64,000 nucleotides of DNA, taken from positions 2,852,001 through 2,916,000 of the forward strand of contig NZ_CP195792.1 in the NCBI RefSeq assembly GCF_051466325.1. Reading direction: 5' to 3'. Below the pieces are notes generated by a model that saw only the letters and a program-made list of their open reading frames with translations, did not search any database and was not told where the DNA came from. This document shows, piece by piece, positions 18,986 to 28,868 of the stretch; position 1 is the stretch's first letter, and every line of letters starts with the position of its first letter. Both the position numbers and the translations under genes were made by a program. This DNA comes from Planctomicrobium sp051466325 (GTDB lineage: Bacteria > Planctomycetota > Planctomycetia > Planctomycetales > Planctomycetaceae).

Positions 18986-19059
18986 TGCGCCCGACTGGAC
19001 TCGAACCAGTGACCTCATGCATGTCAAGCATGCACTCTAACCAACTGAGCTACGGGCGC
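18986..19059 (-). tRNA. tRNA-Val(GAC)
   Basis: The minus strand folds as a standard cloverleaf of 74 bases including the discriminator A. The acceptor stem is GCGCCCG/CGGGCGC, the D arm GCTC...GAGT, and the anticodon stem CATGC/GCATG around loop TTGACAT, giving anticodon GAC (Val). The T arm is ACTGG-TTCGAGT-CCAGT. CCA is not encoded; a run of five T follows the discriminator base on the minus strand and may help termination. Confidence 0.96.
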
Positions 19060-19719
19060 TTGAGGAGACGGAACTTTACTTCCCCCAAAGAGGGAGGTCA
19101 AGCATCTGGGGTTCGCAACATTCGGCAACTTCAAAAATGACGGATTCTGCTTCACTCCGTCTCTGCGGGCTCTGGCAATCTTGAGAAGATTTCACAGAAA
19201 TTGACCGCTGCTCCAAGACTTCTGTCAGTCGCTTGGTTAAATTCGATACGCCATTCGTTCTGGAGTGGACGCCGTTCTGGCAAGTATTTCTGTGATCGCA
19301 CTTCTCTCTGTCTTGTGGAGTTCGTGGTCGATGTTGAAACAGTATTGCCGCCTGAGGGATCGTACCGGCATCCGACACATCAACCAGCGGTCCACGCAAT
19401 TCGCGGCCATCCTCCGCCCCCCGCAATTGGATCCGTTTCCCCCGGGCAAGTCTGTGCGCCCCTTCTCGTAAACTTCGAGAGTCCATTGCAGGCGGGCATC
19501 GCTGAGTCCGGATCTCAGCCAAGAAAGACAACCCCCTTCCCTGTCGGTGGGCGTTGTGCCCCAGCACTGTTGCGGCGAATCCGTAGCATTGCCCGAATTC
19601 TTCCTGCCTGGCTTTCGTCAACTGTTGGTCATTGCGGACCGCGTGTGCGGATGTCTCTACTTCAGCTGCAAGGCATGTCCCCAGCGCAATCAGATTGCTT
19701 TGGGGAACGGGAGCATTGA
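19060..19719. other. 660-base region upstream of the redoxin-monooxygenase gene, no firm gene
   Basis: A 181-codon minus-strand frame (19076-19621) is open and contains protein-like pieces (EEFGQCYGFAATVLGHNAHR), and another minus frame holds ARLQWTLEVYEKGRTDLPGG. The two lie in different frames, so a decayed or mis-framed gene is possible. Plus-strand frames look less natural. Nothing here matches a family I know. The promoter of the gene at 19720 should lie in this stretch. Confidence 0.3.
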
Positions 19720-21690
19720 ATGTTCTTGAGGTCGTTATTCAGCCTGCTGTTGCTATGGATGGCCTGGGCGCAGGGGCTGGCTGCCGGAGAACCGTTTCTG
19801 CGGGAACGACTGGAAGAACTCACCCTGCACGATGTGCGCGGCAGCCAAACCTCGCTGGCAGCCTTCCAGGAATCTCGCGTGGTGGTGGTCGCCTTCCTGG
19901 GAACGGCATGTCCGCTGGCCAAGCACTATGCGGTCCGTTTACAGGCAATTGCGGACGAGCATGAGTCTGCCGGCGTCAGCATCGTCGGTGTGAACTCGAA
20001 TGTGCAGGATTCTCCCACCAAGATTCTGGAGTTCGCGAAGCTTCACGGCGTTCGCTTTCCGATTCTGAAAGATGTCGGGCACTGTCTGGCCGACCTGCTT
20101 GAAGCCTCGCGGACACCGGAAGTCATCGTGCTCGACGAGCTGCGACAGGTTCGCTATCGGGGACGGGTCGATGACAAGTATCTCATTGGAGTCACCCGGG
20201 AAGCCCCATCGCGCGAGGACCTCAAGCTGGCGATCTCAGACCTGCTGGCGGGCAAGGGGGTCCAGGTGCCCCGCACGGAACCTGTCGGCTGTTTGATCGG
20301 TCGAGCCCCCCAACCGAATCTCGACTGTAATGTGACCTATTGCAACCAGATTGCGAGAATCCTCGAGGCGAAGTGCGTGGGTTGCCATCGCCCCGGTGAA
20401 ATTGGGCCGTTCCCGCTGACCACCTATGAGGAAGTTTACGGTTGGGGAGCGATGATCGCGGAGGTGGTCAAGCAACAGCGGATGCCCCCCTGGTTTGCGG
20501 ATCCGCGACAAGGGCATTTCGCCAACGATTGCCGGCTGACAGAAGACGAGAAAAAAGAGATCGAGACCTGGGCTGCCAACGGGTGCCCCGAAGGGGACTC
20601 TCGCGAGCTCCCCGAGAGGCGGACGTATGTCGATGGCTGGCAATTGCCGGAACTGCCGCACCGGGTCTTCGCGATGTCGGAAAAACCGTTTGTCGTCCCC
20701 GCGGATGCGGGACCGCCGGGAGTGCCCTATCAGAACTTCTGGGTCAATCCGGAATTCAAGGAAGACATGTGGGTGAAAGGTCTGGAAATCCGCCCCGGCA
20801 ATCGGGCTGTTGTTCACCATGCGATTGTTTACGCGGCGCCTGAAGCGAACAGTACCAAGCAGAATATCTTTCTCGGGGCCTATGTCCCGGGGCTGCAACA
20901 GAATAATGCCTTTCCGGAGGGGGCGGGGAAGAAGATTCCCGCCGGCTCCTGGCTGCGAATTCAGGTCCATTACGCTCCGGTTGGTTCCGAGCAGAGCGAC
21001 ATCAGCCAGGTCGGTTTTCTGTTCGCGGACAAAGACTCGATCCGCAATGAAGTTTTAACCGCCGAAGTCATTCAGACGGCGATCAAAATTCAGCCACTCC
21101 AGGACGATCAGCGGTTCCGGATGTCGTCCCCAGTCTCCAGGCACCCGGTGGAACTGATCGCTCTCTCTCCCCACATGCACATGCGTGGCAAGTCGTTTCG
21201 CTTTGAACTGGAATATCCCGATGGAAAGCGCGAAACGTTGCTGAACATCCCGAAATATGACTTTAACTGGCAGACACGCTATGTGCTGGCCAAGCCGCTG
21301 ACCATTCCGAGCGGCTCGCGAATGCACTGCTACGCCACATTTGACAATTCCCGCAGGAATCTGGCGAATCCGGATCCGACCGCGCTGGTGCGGTGGGGGG
21401 ATCAGTCATGGGATGAAATGATGATCGGATATATGGACGTCGTGTTCCCGGTCGGGATGAAAGAGTCCGCTGTCCGGCCTGCTGCCGGAAAAACGTTGGT
21501 CGGAAAGTTCTCGGCGGCTGAAGTCATCGAGCAACTCGATACGAACGGCGATGGTGTCCTCTCGCGAGAAGAGTGCCGTCCGGCTCATCGCTTGCGCAAA
21601 AATTTCCATGCGCTCGACGCCGATCAGAATGGAGACCTTGACGCCGGCGAGGTCGCAGCGGCTCTCAAGGCGGCGGGGATGCACAAGTAG
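19720..21690 (+). CDS. secreted redoxin / heme / copper-monooxygenase-like / EF-hand protein
   Basis: This is a 656-residue exported protein. A signal peptide occupies residues 1-22. A thioredoxin-fold peroxiredoxin-like domain spans about 28-180, with C64 in GTACPLAK. A c-type heme motif CVGCH lies at 219-223. Residues 310-580 resemble the copper type II ascorbate-dependent monooxygenase fold, with candidate ligands HH at 366-367 and HMH at 485-487. Two EF-hands close the protein (DTNGDGVLSREE from 607, DADQNGDLDAGE from 633). The domain set is typical of planctomycetes and suggests periplasmic redox chemistry, but the substrate is unknown. The gene is monocistronic and converges on the efflux operon. 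Confidence 0.85.
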   Translation: MFLRSLFSLLLLWMAWAQGLAAGEPFLRERLEELTLHDVRGSQTSLAAFQESRVVVVAFLGTACPLAKHYAVRLQAIADEHESAGVSIVGVNSNVQDSPTKILEFAKLHGVRFPILKDVGHCLADLLEASRTPEVIVLDELRQVRYRGRVDDKYLIGVTREAPSREDLKLAISDLLAGKGVQVPRTEPVGCLIGRAPQPNLDCNVTYCNQIARILEAKCVGCHRPGEIGPFPLTTYEEVYGWGAMIAEVVKQQRMPPWFADPRQGHFANDCRLTEDEKKEIETWAANGCPEGDSRELPERRTYVDGWQLPELPHRVFAMSEKPFVVPADAGPPGVPYQNFWVNPEFKEDMWVKGLEIRPGNRAVVHHAIVYAAPEANSTKQNIFLGAYVPGLQQNNAFPEGAGKKIPAGSWLRIQVHYAPVGSEQSDISQVGFLFADKDSIRNEVLTAEVIQTAIKIQPLQDDQRFRMSSPVSRHPVELIALSPHMHMRGKSFRFELEYPDGKRETLLNIPKYDFNWQTRYVLAKPLTIPSGSRMHCYATFDNSRRNLANPDPTALVRWGDQSWDEMMIGYMDVVFPVGMKESAVRPAAGKTLVGKFSAAEVIEQLDTNGDGVLSREECRPAHRLRKNFHALDADQNGDLDAGEVAAALKAAGMHK

Positions 21691-21843
21691 GACTCGCGCA
21701 TCTGGAGCGGCTGCTCTTTGCGGTTGCCACAATAGAAGCGATTCACGTGGTAAAATGCTGAGATGCGTTGCCGGAACAAGCCCGCCCAATGACGTCCTGC
21801 CAGATCAAAGGGCGTAGAGCACTTCGCCGTGACAACCGTCACG

Positions 21844-24800
21844 TCAATGGGGAGTCGGGGCTGATCTTGTAGCCGACTCGACTGCTTCCGGATCGAGCTC
21901 CGCGCGGGGCCGATTTGAGGGAAAGGCCCACTCTGTGAATCCCTGAATCACATAGAAGAACAGCGGCGTCAGGAAGATGCCGAACAGAGTGACCCCGACC
22001 ATTCCCGAGAAGACCGCAGTCCCCAGCGTCCGCCGCATTTCGGCTCCTGCCCCGGCTCCCAACATGAGCGGGATTACTCCGAAGATGAAGGCCAGTGAGG
22101 TCATGATAATCGGCCGCAGACGGAGGCGGCAGGATTCCATCGTCGCTTCGTGCAGCGTAGCCCCCGCAAAGCGGCGGGACCGGGCGAACTCGACAATCAG
22201 AATCGCGTTTTTGCAGGCGAGTCCCACCAGCACCACGAATCCGATCTGTGTGAAAATATTGACGTCCATCGCCGCCATGCGCACGCCGACGATTGAACAG
22301 AGCAGACACATCGGCACCACCAGAATGACGGCCAGTGGCAGCGACCAGCTTTCGTACTGGGCAGCAAGGACCAGAAAGACCAGAACCACGGCGAGGAGAA
22401 ATGCAATGAATGCGGTATTCCCAGCCATTTGTTGCAGCAGGGCGAGTTCTGTCCATTCCACATGCATCGAAGGATAGAGCTGCTGCTCGGCCACTTCCTT
22501 GAGGGTAATCAGCCCCTGTCCCGAGCTGACGCCGGGAACCACATCGGCATTGATGGCTGCGGTCGGGTACAGGTTGTAGCGGGTAATCAGGACGGGGCCC
22601 TGCACTTCCTGTAGTGAGGCGACCGCCGACAGCGGGACCATTCCCCCCCGGGCACTCTGGACCCGCAGTCGTTTCAGGTCTTCTTTTCGCATCCGGTAGG
22701 AGGCATCGGCCTGAACGTTGACCTGCCACGTCCTTCCGAAGCGGTTGAAGTCGTTCACATACAGTGAGCCGAAGTTGACCTGGAGGGCGTCGAAAATTTC
22801 GGACAGGGAAATTCCCAGTTTCCTCGCGGCTTCACGATCCAGTTCGACCGACAGCCACGTGGCATTGGCTCGAAAGCTGGAGAAGAGGCCGCGGAACATC
22901 CCGGTTTCCTGGGCGTGATCCATAATCTGCTGGCTGACGGCCTGCAAGGCAGCGGGTCCATTGTCTCCACGGTCTTCGAGCATCAACCGGAATCCACCGG
23001 CCGTGCCCAGTCCATCGATGGGGGGAGCCCCGACAACATCGATCAGTCCGTCATCGACCTGGTGGTCGAGGGCCGACTGCAACTTTTCGGAGATCACATC
23101 CGCGCTGAGTCCCAACGGCGACCGCTCTGAAAAGGGAGCGAGCATCACGTACATCGATCCAAAGTTCGACGCATTGGCCTGCATCAGCAGAGATTGCCCG
23201 GTGATGGCCACGGTGTGCTGGACTCCTTCCACTTTTCGGGCCACGTCCTCCATCCGGTTAATGACCTGCTCCGTCCGCTCCAGCGATGCGGAATCGGGCA
23301 GACGCAGATTGACGAGCAGATAACCCTTGTCCTGGGCCGGGATAAATCCGGTCGGGCTCTCTACGAATACCTTCTGGGTCAGATACAGCATGCCGCCATA
23401 CGCGATCAACCCCAGCAGGGCGACTCGCAGGAACAGACTGACAGTCTTTGCGTAGCCGACTGTGACCCAATAGAAGGTGACATTGAAGGCTTTAAAGAAA
23501 CGGTCGAGGAATACGTTCAGCGCTCCGCTGAAGATCGCTCCCAGCACGAGGCCCAGCAGACCCGCAACCAATCTTCCCCACTGTTCCCAGCCCGCGAATT
23601 GCGGCTGTGTCGCCAGCCAGCGACTCAGTTCCGGTCCCGCGAACTGCCAGCCAGCCCACGTGGCGAGCAGGACAATTCCGAGACGCGGCAAAGGTTCGGG
23701 AGCGCGGCCGGAACGGGGTTGCAGCAGCAGCACGGCCAAGGCGGGTGAGAGCGTCAGCGAGTTGAAGGCGGAAATGATGGTTGAGATTGCAATCGTCACC
23801 GCAAACTGGCGGAAAAACTCTCCAATGATTCCGGTCACAAAGGTGCAGGGGACAAACACTGCCGTCAGCACCAGGGCGATGGCGATCACCGGGCCGGAGA
23901 CTTCATCCATCGCCTGAATGGCAGCATCGCGGGGGGACTTCCCCAGATCGATGTGATGTTCAATCGCCTCCACGACGACGATGGCATCATCCACCACAAT
24001 CCCGATGGCCAGCACGAGCCCGAACAGCGTCAGCGTGTTTAAACTGAAGCCGAACATCGCCATCGCGGAAAACGTTCCCACAATCGCGACAGGCACAGCC
24101 ACCAGCGGAATAATGGCGGCCCGCCAGCCCTGCAAAAAGACCAGCACCACCAGCGACACGAGGATCACGGCGTCACGGAGGGCATGAAACACTTCCGCGA
24201 CCGATTCCTGAATGAACGGAGTCGTATCGTAAACAACCGTAGCATCCAGCCCATCGGGGAACCGGTTGCGCATTTCGGCCAACCGGGTGTGTACGGCAGC
24301 TGCGGTCTTCAGAGCGTTCGACCCGGGCAGCTGATAAATGGACAACGCTACCGACGGTTTGCCGTCGAGCGAACAGATCTGGTCGTAGGCAATCGCCCCC
24401 AGTTCCGAACGGGCGACATCCTTGAGACGGATCGCCCGCCCCTGGTTATCCGTTTTCACGATGATGTCATCGAATTGGTCGATCGTGGCGAGTCGACCCA
24501 GAGTCGTCATGGTGAATTGAAACACCTGGCCATCCGGAACGGGGGGTTGACCAATCTGTCCCGCGGCCACCTGCGAGTTCTGTTGCTCGATGGATCGGAC
24601 GATATCGTTGGCGGTCACACCGCGCGCAGCGGCACGGTCGGGATCCAGCCAGACACGCATGCTGTAGTCGCGCTGGCCCAGGAACGTGACATCTCCCACA
24701 CCGTCGAGCCGCGACAACTCGTCTCGCAGCTGGATGGTCGCGTAATTGCTGAGATAGAGGTTGTCACGGGAATTGTCGGGGGAGAACAGGTTGATGATCA

Positions 24801-25215
24801 TCAGCACTGTCGGCGACTTCTTCTTGACCGTCACGCCGCGGCGCTGCACCAGGGGGGGCAGAACAGGCTGCGCGAGCGCCACGCGATTCTGCACGAGCAC
24901 CTGAGCGAGGTCGAGATCGACGCCGGGTCGAAAGGCGACAGTCAGGGCGTATCTGCCGTCATTGGTACACTGGGACGACATATACAGCATCCCCTCAACT
25001 CCGTTGACCTGCTGCTCAATCGGCGCCGCCACGGTGTCGGCGACAACCTGAGCGTTCGCTCCGGAGTAGATCGCCGACACTTCGACGGTCGGCGGAGTGA
25101 TCTCGGGATACTGAGTGACCGGCAGAAGGAAGAGCACGATCCCTCCCGCCAGCGTAATGACGATGGAGAGAACCGAGGCAAAGATCGGACGGTCGATAAA
25201 GAACCGGCAAAACAT
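21844..25215 (-). CDS. RND multidrug efflux permease, HAE1 family (second pump)
   Basis: This 1,123-residue inner-membrane proton/drug antiporter is of the AcrB/MdtB type. It opens with MFCRFFIDRPIFASVLSIVI (TM1). TM4 contains the proton-relay Asp pair in GIVVDDAIVVVEAIEHH, and TM10 contains the conserved Lys in LACKNAILIVEFAR. Two large porter/docking loops follow TM1 and TM7. The loop between the two halves (about residues 490-570) is longer than in AcrB and carries extra hydrophobic sequence. It lies 15 bases downstream of the paralogous pump gene, so the two are translated from one transcript. Confidence 0.93.
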   Translation of the reverse strand: MFCRFFIDRPIFASVLSIVITLAGGIVLFLLPVTQYPEITPPTVEVSAIYSGANAQVVADTVAAPIEQQVNGVEGMLYMSSQCTNDGRYALTVAFRPGVDLDLAQVLVQNRVALAQPVLPPLVQRRGVTVKKKSPTVLMIINLFSPDNSRDNLYLSNYATIQLRDELSRLDGVGDVTFLGQRDYSMRVWLDPDRAAARGVTANDIVRSIEQQNSQVAAGQIGQPPVPDGQVFQFTMTTLGRLATIDQFDDIIVKTDNQGRAIRLKDVARSELGAIAYDQICSLDGKPSVALSIYQLPGSNALKTAAAVHTRLAEMRNRFPDGLDATVVYDTTPFIQESVAEVFHALRDAVILVSLVVLVFLQGWRAAIIPLVAVPVAIVGTFSAMAMFGFSLNTLTLFGLVLAIGIVVDDAIVVVEAIEHHIDLGKSPRDAAIQAMDEVSGPVIAIALVLTAVFVPCTFVTGIIGEFFRQFAVTIAISTIISAFNSLTLSPALAVLLLQPRSGRAPEPLPRLGIVLLATWAGWQFAGPELSRWLATQPQFAGWEQWGRLVAGLLGLVLGAIFSGALNVFLDRFFKAFNVTFYWVTVGYAKTVSLFLRVALLGLIAYGGMLYLTQKVFVESPTGFIPAQDKGYLLVNLRLPDSASLERTEQVINRMEDVARKVEGVQHTVAITGQSLLMQANASNFGSMYVMLAPFSERSPLGLSADVISEKLQSALDHQVDDGLIDVVGAPPIDGLGTAGGFRLMLEDRGDNGPAALQAVSQQIMDHAQETGMFRGLFSSFRANATWLSVELDREAARKLGISLSEIFDALQVNFGSLYVNDFNRFGRTWQVNVQADASYRMRKEDLKRLRVQSARGGMVPLSAVASLQEVQGPVLITRYNLYPTAAINADVVPGVSSGQGLITLKEVAEQQLYPSMHVEWTELALLQQMAGNTAFIAFLLAVVLVFLVLAAQYESWSLPLAVILVVPMCLLCSIVGVRMAAMDVNIFTQIGFVVLVGLACKNAILIVEFARSRRFAGATLHEATMESCRLRLRPIIMTSLAFIFGVIPLMLGAGAGAEMRRTLGTAVFSGMVGVTLFGIFLTPLFFYVIQGFTEWAFPSNRPRAELDPEAVESATRSAPTPH

Positions 25216-25230
25216 GAATGATCCGGAATG

Positions 25231-28200
25231 CTAAGTCTGTTCAGAATCCTGAAGGCTCTCGCCGGTCGGCTGCATCACCGCGGCGTCAGTCTCGAGGGGG
25301 ACGGGGTGGGCCTGCTTGTCCCCCGGGCGCGTAGCCGAATCAGGCGGACTTTTGCCCTCGTCCCGTTTTTCGATCGATCCGGCGGCAGGGAGCGTTGCTG
25401 TGCTGCGTGACGGAGGAGGTGATTGCTTCGAGGGCGGTGATTTCGTCAGGCGACGCACTGTCCAACCGAGGCTGCGCTGGACCAGCCGACGAACAGGGCC
25501 GAGTCTCAACAGGTCGAGCGTGCCGTGAGCAAACCGGTTCAGCCAGGTCGAAGTCGCCGACGATGACTGCGCGACACGGTCGATGATATAGAAGAAAATC
25601 GGTGTCAGAAGAATTCCGAACGCGGTCACCCCCAGCATGCCGCTGAAGACCGTCGTCCCCAGAGCACGTCGCATCTCCGCCCCCGCTCCGGTGGCGATCA
25701 CGAGCGGAACAACGCCGAGAATGAATGCAAACGAGGTCATGATGATCGGCCGCAGCCGCAGCTCACAGGCTTTGAGCGTGGCGGTGCGGCGATCGACACC
25801 GGAATCCCGCTGGAGTTTGGCGAATTCGACAATCAGGATGGCGTTCTTGCAGGCGAGCCCGATCAGCACCACAAAGCCGATCTGCGTAAAGACGTTAATG
25901 TCCATGGCCGCCCACCAGACTCCGGTAATGGAACAGAGCACGCACATCGGGACAACCAGAATCACCGCCAGCGGCAGCGCCCAGCTCTCATAGAGCGCTG
26001 CCAGCACGAGGAAGACGAACATGACCGACATGGCGAAGATCACCATCCCGGTGTCGGATGTCGTCCGTTCCAGATAGGTCAGCTCGGTCCACTCATAGGC
26101 CATATTCGACGGGAGCTGCCGATCCGCCAGCGACTCCAGTGCCTGAATCGCCTGACCGCTGCTGAAACCTTTGGCCACGTTGCCGTTGATAGCTGCAGCG
26201 GGATACATGTTGTATCGGGTCAACACCAGCGGAGCCGCAATCATTCGCACATCCGCGAGTGCTCCGACCGGAACCATTTGACCGTGGATGTTCCTGACCT
26301 TGAGACGGGGAACATCTTCGATTTCGTTGCGGAACCGGGGGTCGGCCTGCACGATGACCTGCCATGTCCTGCCGAACAGATTGAAGTCGTTCACATACCG
26401 GGACCCAAGAAATCCCTGCAGCGTGGCGAACAGCTCGCCGAGCGGGACCCCCTGCTTCAGGCATTGCTCACGATCGATATCGATGAAGAGCTGCGGCGAA
26501 TTTTCTTTGTAGATCGTGGTCAAACCGGCGAGCCCGGGAGCCTGATTTCCTTCACGGACGAGGGCGTCGGTTTCATCCTGCAAGGCTTTGAGACCGGCCT
26601 CGCCCCGGTCTTCCACCATGACCTTGAATCCGCCGGCGCGACCCAGTCCACTGACCGCCGGAGCGGGGAAGACGCTTACGATCGCTTCGGGAATTTCTTC
26701 CGCATATCGTTTACGCAGACGTGCCGCGATTTCTTCCGCATGCAGGTCAGGCGACTGTCGTTCATTGAACCCCTTGAGGATGATGAACATCGAACCGAAG
26801 TTCGACCCATAGGCCCCGAGAATGATTGAGTTGCCGGCGATACTGTTGGTGTTTTTGACGCCCGGTGTCTCGAGAGCGATTTGTTCGATCTTTTTGATGA
26901 CGTCCCGAGTGCGGGCTGCTGCGGAGGAGTCGGGGAGCTGGACACTGGCAATCAGGTAGCCTTTGTCCTGTGAGGGAATGAATCCGGTCGGCAGCTGTTT
27001 GTAGCCCCAGCCTGTCAGCCCCAGCAGTCCACCGTAAACCAGGAGCACCAGCAGGGGGACTCTGAGAAACCCGCCAATGAGCCGCAAATAGACATTCGTC
27101 GCATGTTGAAAGCCGAAGTTGAACAGGCGGAAGAACCAGCCAAACAGGACATCGAACAGCCACGTCAGCGGATCGCGCCGGGTGCCGGGCTTGCGGAGCA
27201 GCAAAGCTGCCAGTGCAGGGCTCAGGGTCAGTGAATTGATCACCGACAGGATCGTCGACACGGCAATCGTCAGTGCAAATTGCTTGAAGAACGCCCCGAC
27301 AATCCCGGAAACGAGCATACAGGGAACAAACACGGCCGAAAGGACCAGCCCCACGGCAATCACAGGGCCCGAGACCTCTTCCATCGCGCGCACCGCTGCC
27401 AGGCGGGGGGAGAGACCATTCTCGATATGATGTTCAACCGCTTCGACCACGACGATCGCATCGTCGACGACGATCCCAATCGCCAGCACGAGGCCGAACA
27501 GGGTGAGGTTGTTAATGCTGTAATCCATGACGTACATCGCAGCGAAGGTTCCGACAATCGCCACGGGGACCGCCAGCAGAGGAATCACAGCGGCGCGCCA
27601 GCCCTGCAGAAAGATCAGCACCACGATCGCCACCAGGAGCACCGCGTCCCGCAACGCCTTGAACACTTCTTCAATCGATTCCCGAATGAAGGGAGTGGTG
27701 TCGTAGCCGATTTCGTGGACCATCCCCTTCGGGAAGTCCTTCGAAAGTTCATTCATCATCGACTTCACGGCATCTGCCGTGGCGAGTGCGTTCGCATCTG
27801 GCAGCTGAAAGATGGCGAGGCCGACGGTCGGCTTGGCATCAAAGCGATTGTTGATGTCCTGCGAGCGGGCATTCAGCTCGGCCTGCCCGATGTCACGAAT
27901 GCGGATGACCCGCCCGTCAGGGGTGGTCCGCAGGATGATCTTCTCGAATTCTTCGGGAGCGGTCAGTCGCCCCTTGACCGTCAGCGGCAATTGCGTCAGC
28001 TGTCCTCCCGGGGTCGGTGCAGTACCAAGCTGCCCCAGGGCCGGCTGATAATTCTGTTCACGAATGGCGGCCATCACGTCGCTGACTGCCAATCCTCGCG
28101 CAGCCAGCCGCTCCGGATCGACCCAGATCCGCATACTGTAGTCGCGTTGGCCGAACACCAGCACTTCGGAGATTCCGGGCAACCGGGCCAGCTCATCTTT

Positions 28201-28689
28201 GATTCGCAGCACGGCATAGTTGCTGAGGTATAGCTGGTCGTATTCTCCGGCGGGGGAGTTCAGGCTGACCGTCAGCAGAATGTCTGGTGAGCGTTTTTTG
28301 GTCGTCACTCCGGTCTGGCGAACCACTTCGGGCAGCATCGGGAGTGCCAGCGCCACACGGTTCTGCACCAGCACCTGAGCCAGATTCAGATTGACCCCGG
28401 GCTTGAAGGTGACGGTCAGGGCGTAGGAACCGTCGCTGGTCGATTGCGAGGACATGTAAAGCATGTCCTGCACACCATTCACCTGCTGTTCAATGGCGGC
28501 GGCGACGGTCTCGGCCACGACCTTCGAGCTCGCACCGGGATAATTGCAGTCGACCGTCACCGTCGGTGGAGCAACCGGCGGGTACTGGGCAATGGGGAGA
28601 AAGAAGACCGCAATCCCTCCCGCCAGCGTGATCAGAATGGAGATCACGGACGCGAAGATCGGTCGATCGATGAAAAACTTCGAAAGCAA
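25231..28689 (-). CDS. RND multidrug efflux permease, HAE1 family (first pump)
   Basis: This is a 1,152-residue AcrB/MdtC-like pump. The start is TTG at 28689, opening the standard family N-terminus LSKFFIDRPIFA; no strong ribosome-binding site is visible. TM4 has the Asp pair in GIVVDDAIVVVEAVEHH and TM10 the Lys in LACKNAILIVEFAK. About 100 cytoplasmic residues follow TM12, rich in Pro, Ser, Arg and Lys, which is unusual for the family. Together with the downstream paralogue and the upstream adaptor it makes an MdtABC-like set, in which two different RND subunits can form a heterotrimer. Confidence 0.93.
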   Translation of the reverse strand: MLSKFFIDRPIFASVISILITLAGGIAVFFLPIAQYPPVAPPTVTVDCNYPGASSKVVAETVAAAIEQQVNGVQDMLYMSSQSTSDGSYALTVTFKPGVNLNLAQVLVQNRVALALPMLPEVVRQTGVTTKKRSPDILLTVSLNSPAGEYDQLYLSNYAVLRIKDELARLPGISEVLVFGQRDYSMRIWVDPERLAARGLAVSDVMAAIREQNYQPALGQLGTAPTPGGQLTQLPLTVKGRLTAPEEFEKIILRTTPDGRVIRIRDIGQAELNARSQDINNRFDAKPTVGLAIFQLPDANALATADAVKSMMNELSKDFPKGMVHEIGYDTTPFIRESIEEVFKALRDAVLLVAIVVLIFLQGWRAAVIPLLAVPVAIVGTFAAMYVMDYSINNLTLFGLVLAIGIVVDDAIVVVEAVEHHIENGLSPRLAAVRAMEEVSGPVIAVGLVLSAVFVPCMLVSGIVGAFFKQFALTIAVSTILSVINSLTLSPALAALLLRKPGTRRDPLTWLFDVLFGWFFRLFNFGFQHATNVYLRLIGGFLRVPLLVLLVYGGLLGLTGWGYKQLPTGFIPSQDKGYLIASVQLPDSSAAARTRDVIKKIEQIALETPGVKNTNSIAGNSIILGAYGSNFGSMFIILKGFNERQSPDLHAEEIAARLRKRYAEEIPEAIVSVFPAPAVSGLGRAGGFKVMVEDRGEAGLKALQDETDALVREGNQAPGLAGLTTIYKENSPQLFIDIDREQCLKQGVPLGELFATLQGFLGSRYVNDFNLFGRTWQVIVQADPRFRNEIEDVPRLKVRNIHGQMVPVGALADVRMIAAPLVLTRYNMYPAAAINGNVAKGFSSGQAIQALESLADRQLPSNMAYEWTELTYLERTTSDTGMVIFAMSVMFVFLVLAALYESWALPLAVILVVPMCVLCSITGVWWAAMDINVFTQIGFVVLIGLACKNAILIVEFAKLQRDSGVDRRTATLKACELRLRPIIMTSFAFILGVVPLVIATGAGAEMRRALGTTVFSGMLGVTAFGILLTPIFFYIIDRVAQSSSATSTWLNRFAHGTLDLLRLGPVRRLVQRSLGWTVRRLTKSPPSKQSPPPSRSTATLPAAGSIEKRDEGKSPPDSATRPGDKQAHPVPLETDAAVMQPTGESLQDSEQT

Positions 28690-28868
28690 CGGGGTTTACC
28701 GGATTCGAGGTCGGGAAACAGCGTCGCGAGACGCTCGGATCGCAGGAGTGCCTTGCGGGGACTTCAGGAAGCAAGGTTCACAGGGTCGAGGAGGGATGGC
28801 TGGTGCCGGGCGGCTGGGAGGAGACTGGGGCGCTCCGGGGAGAGCAGCCCGGGGAATCGCGACCCTGC

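Noticed and set aside
24184..25221. 345-codon plus-strand open frame over the RND pump
   Set aside because: It is a shadow of the strongly conserved RND N-terminus on the other strand.
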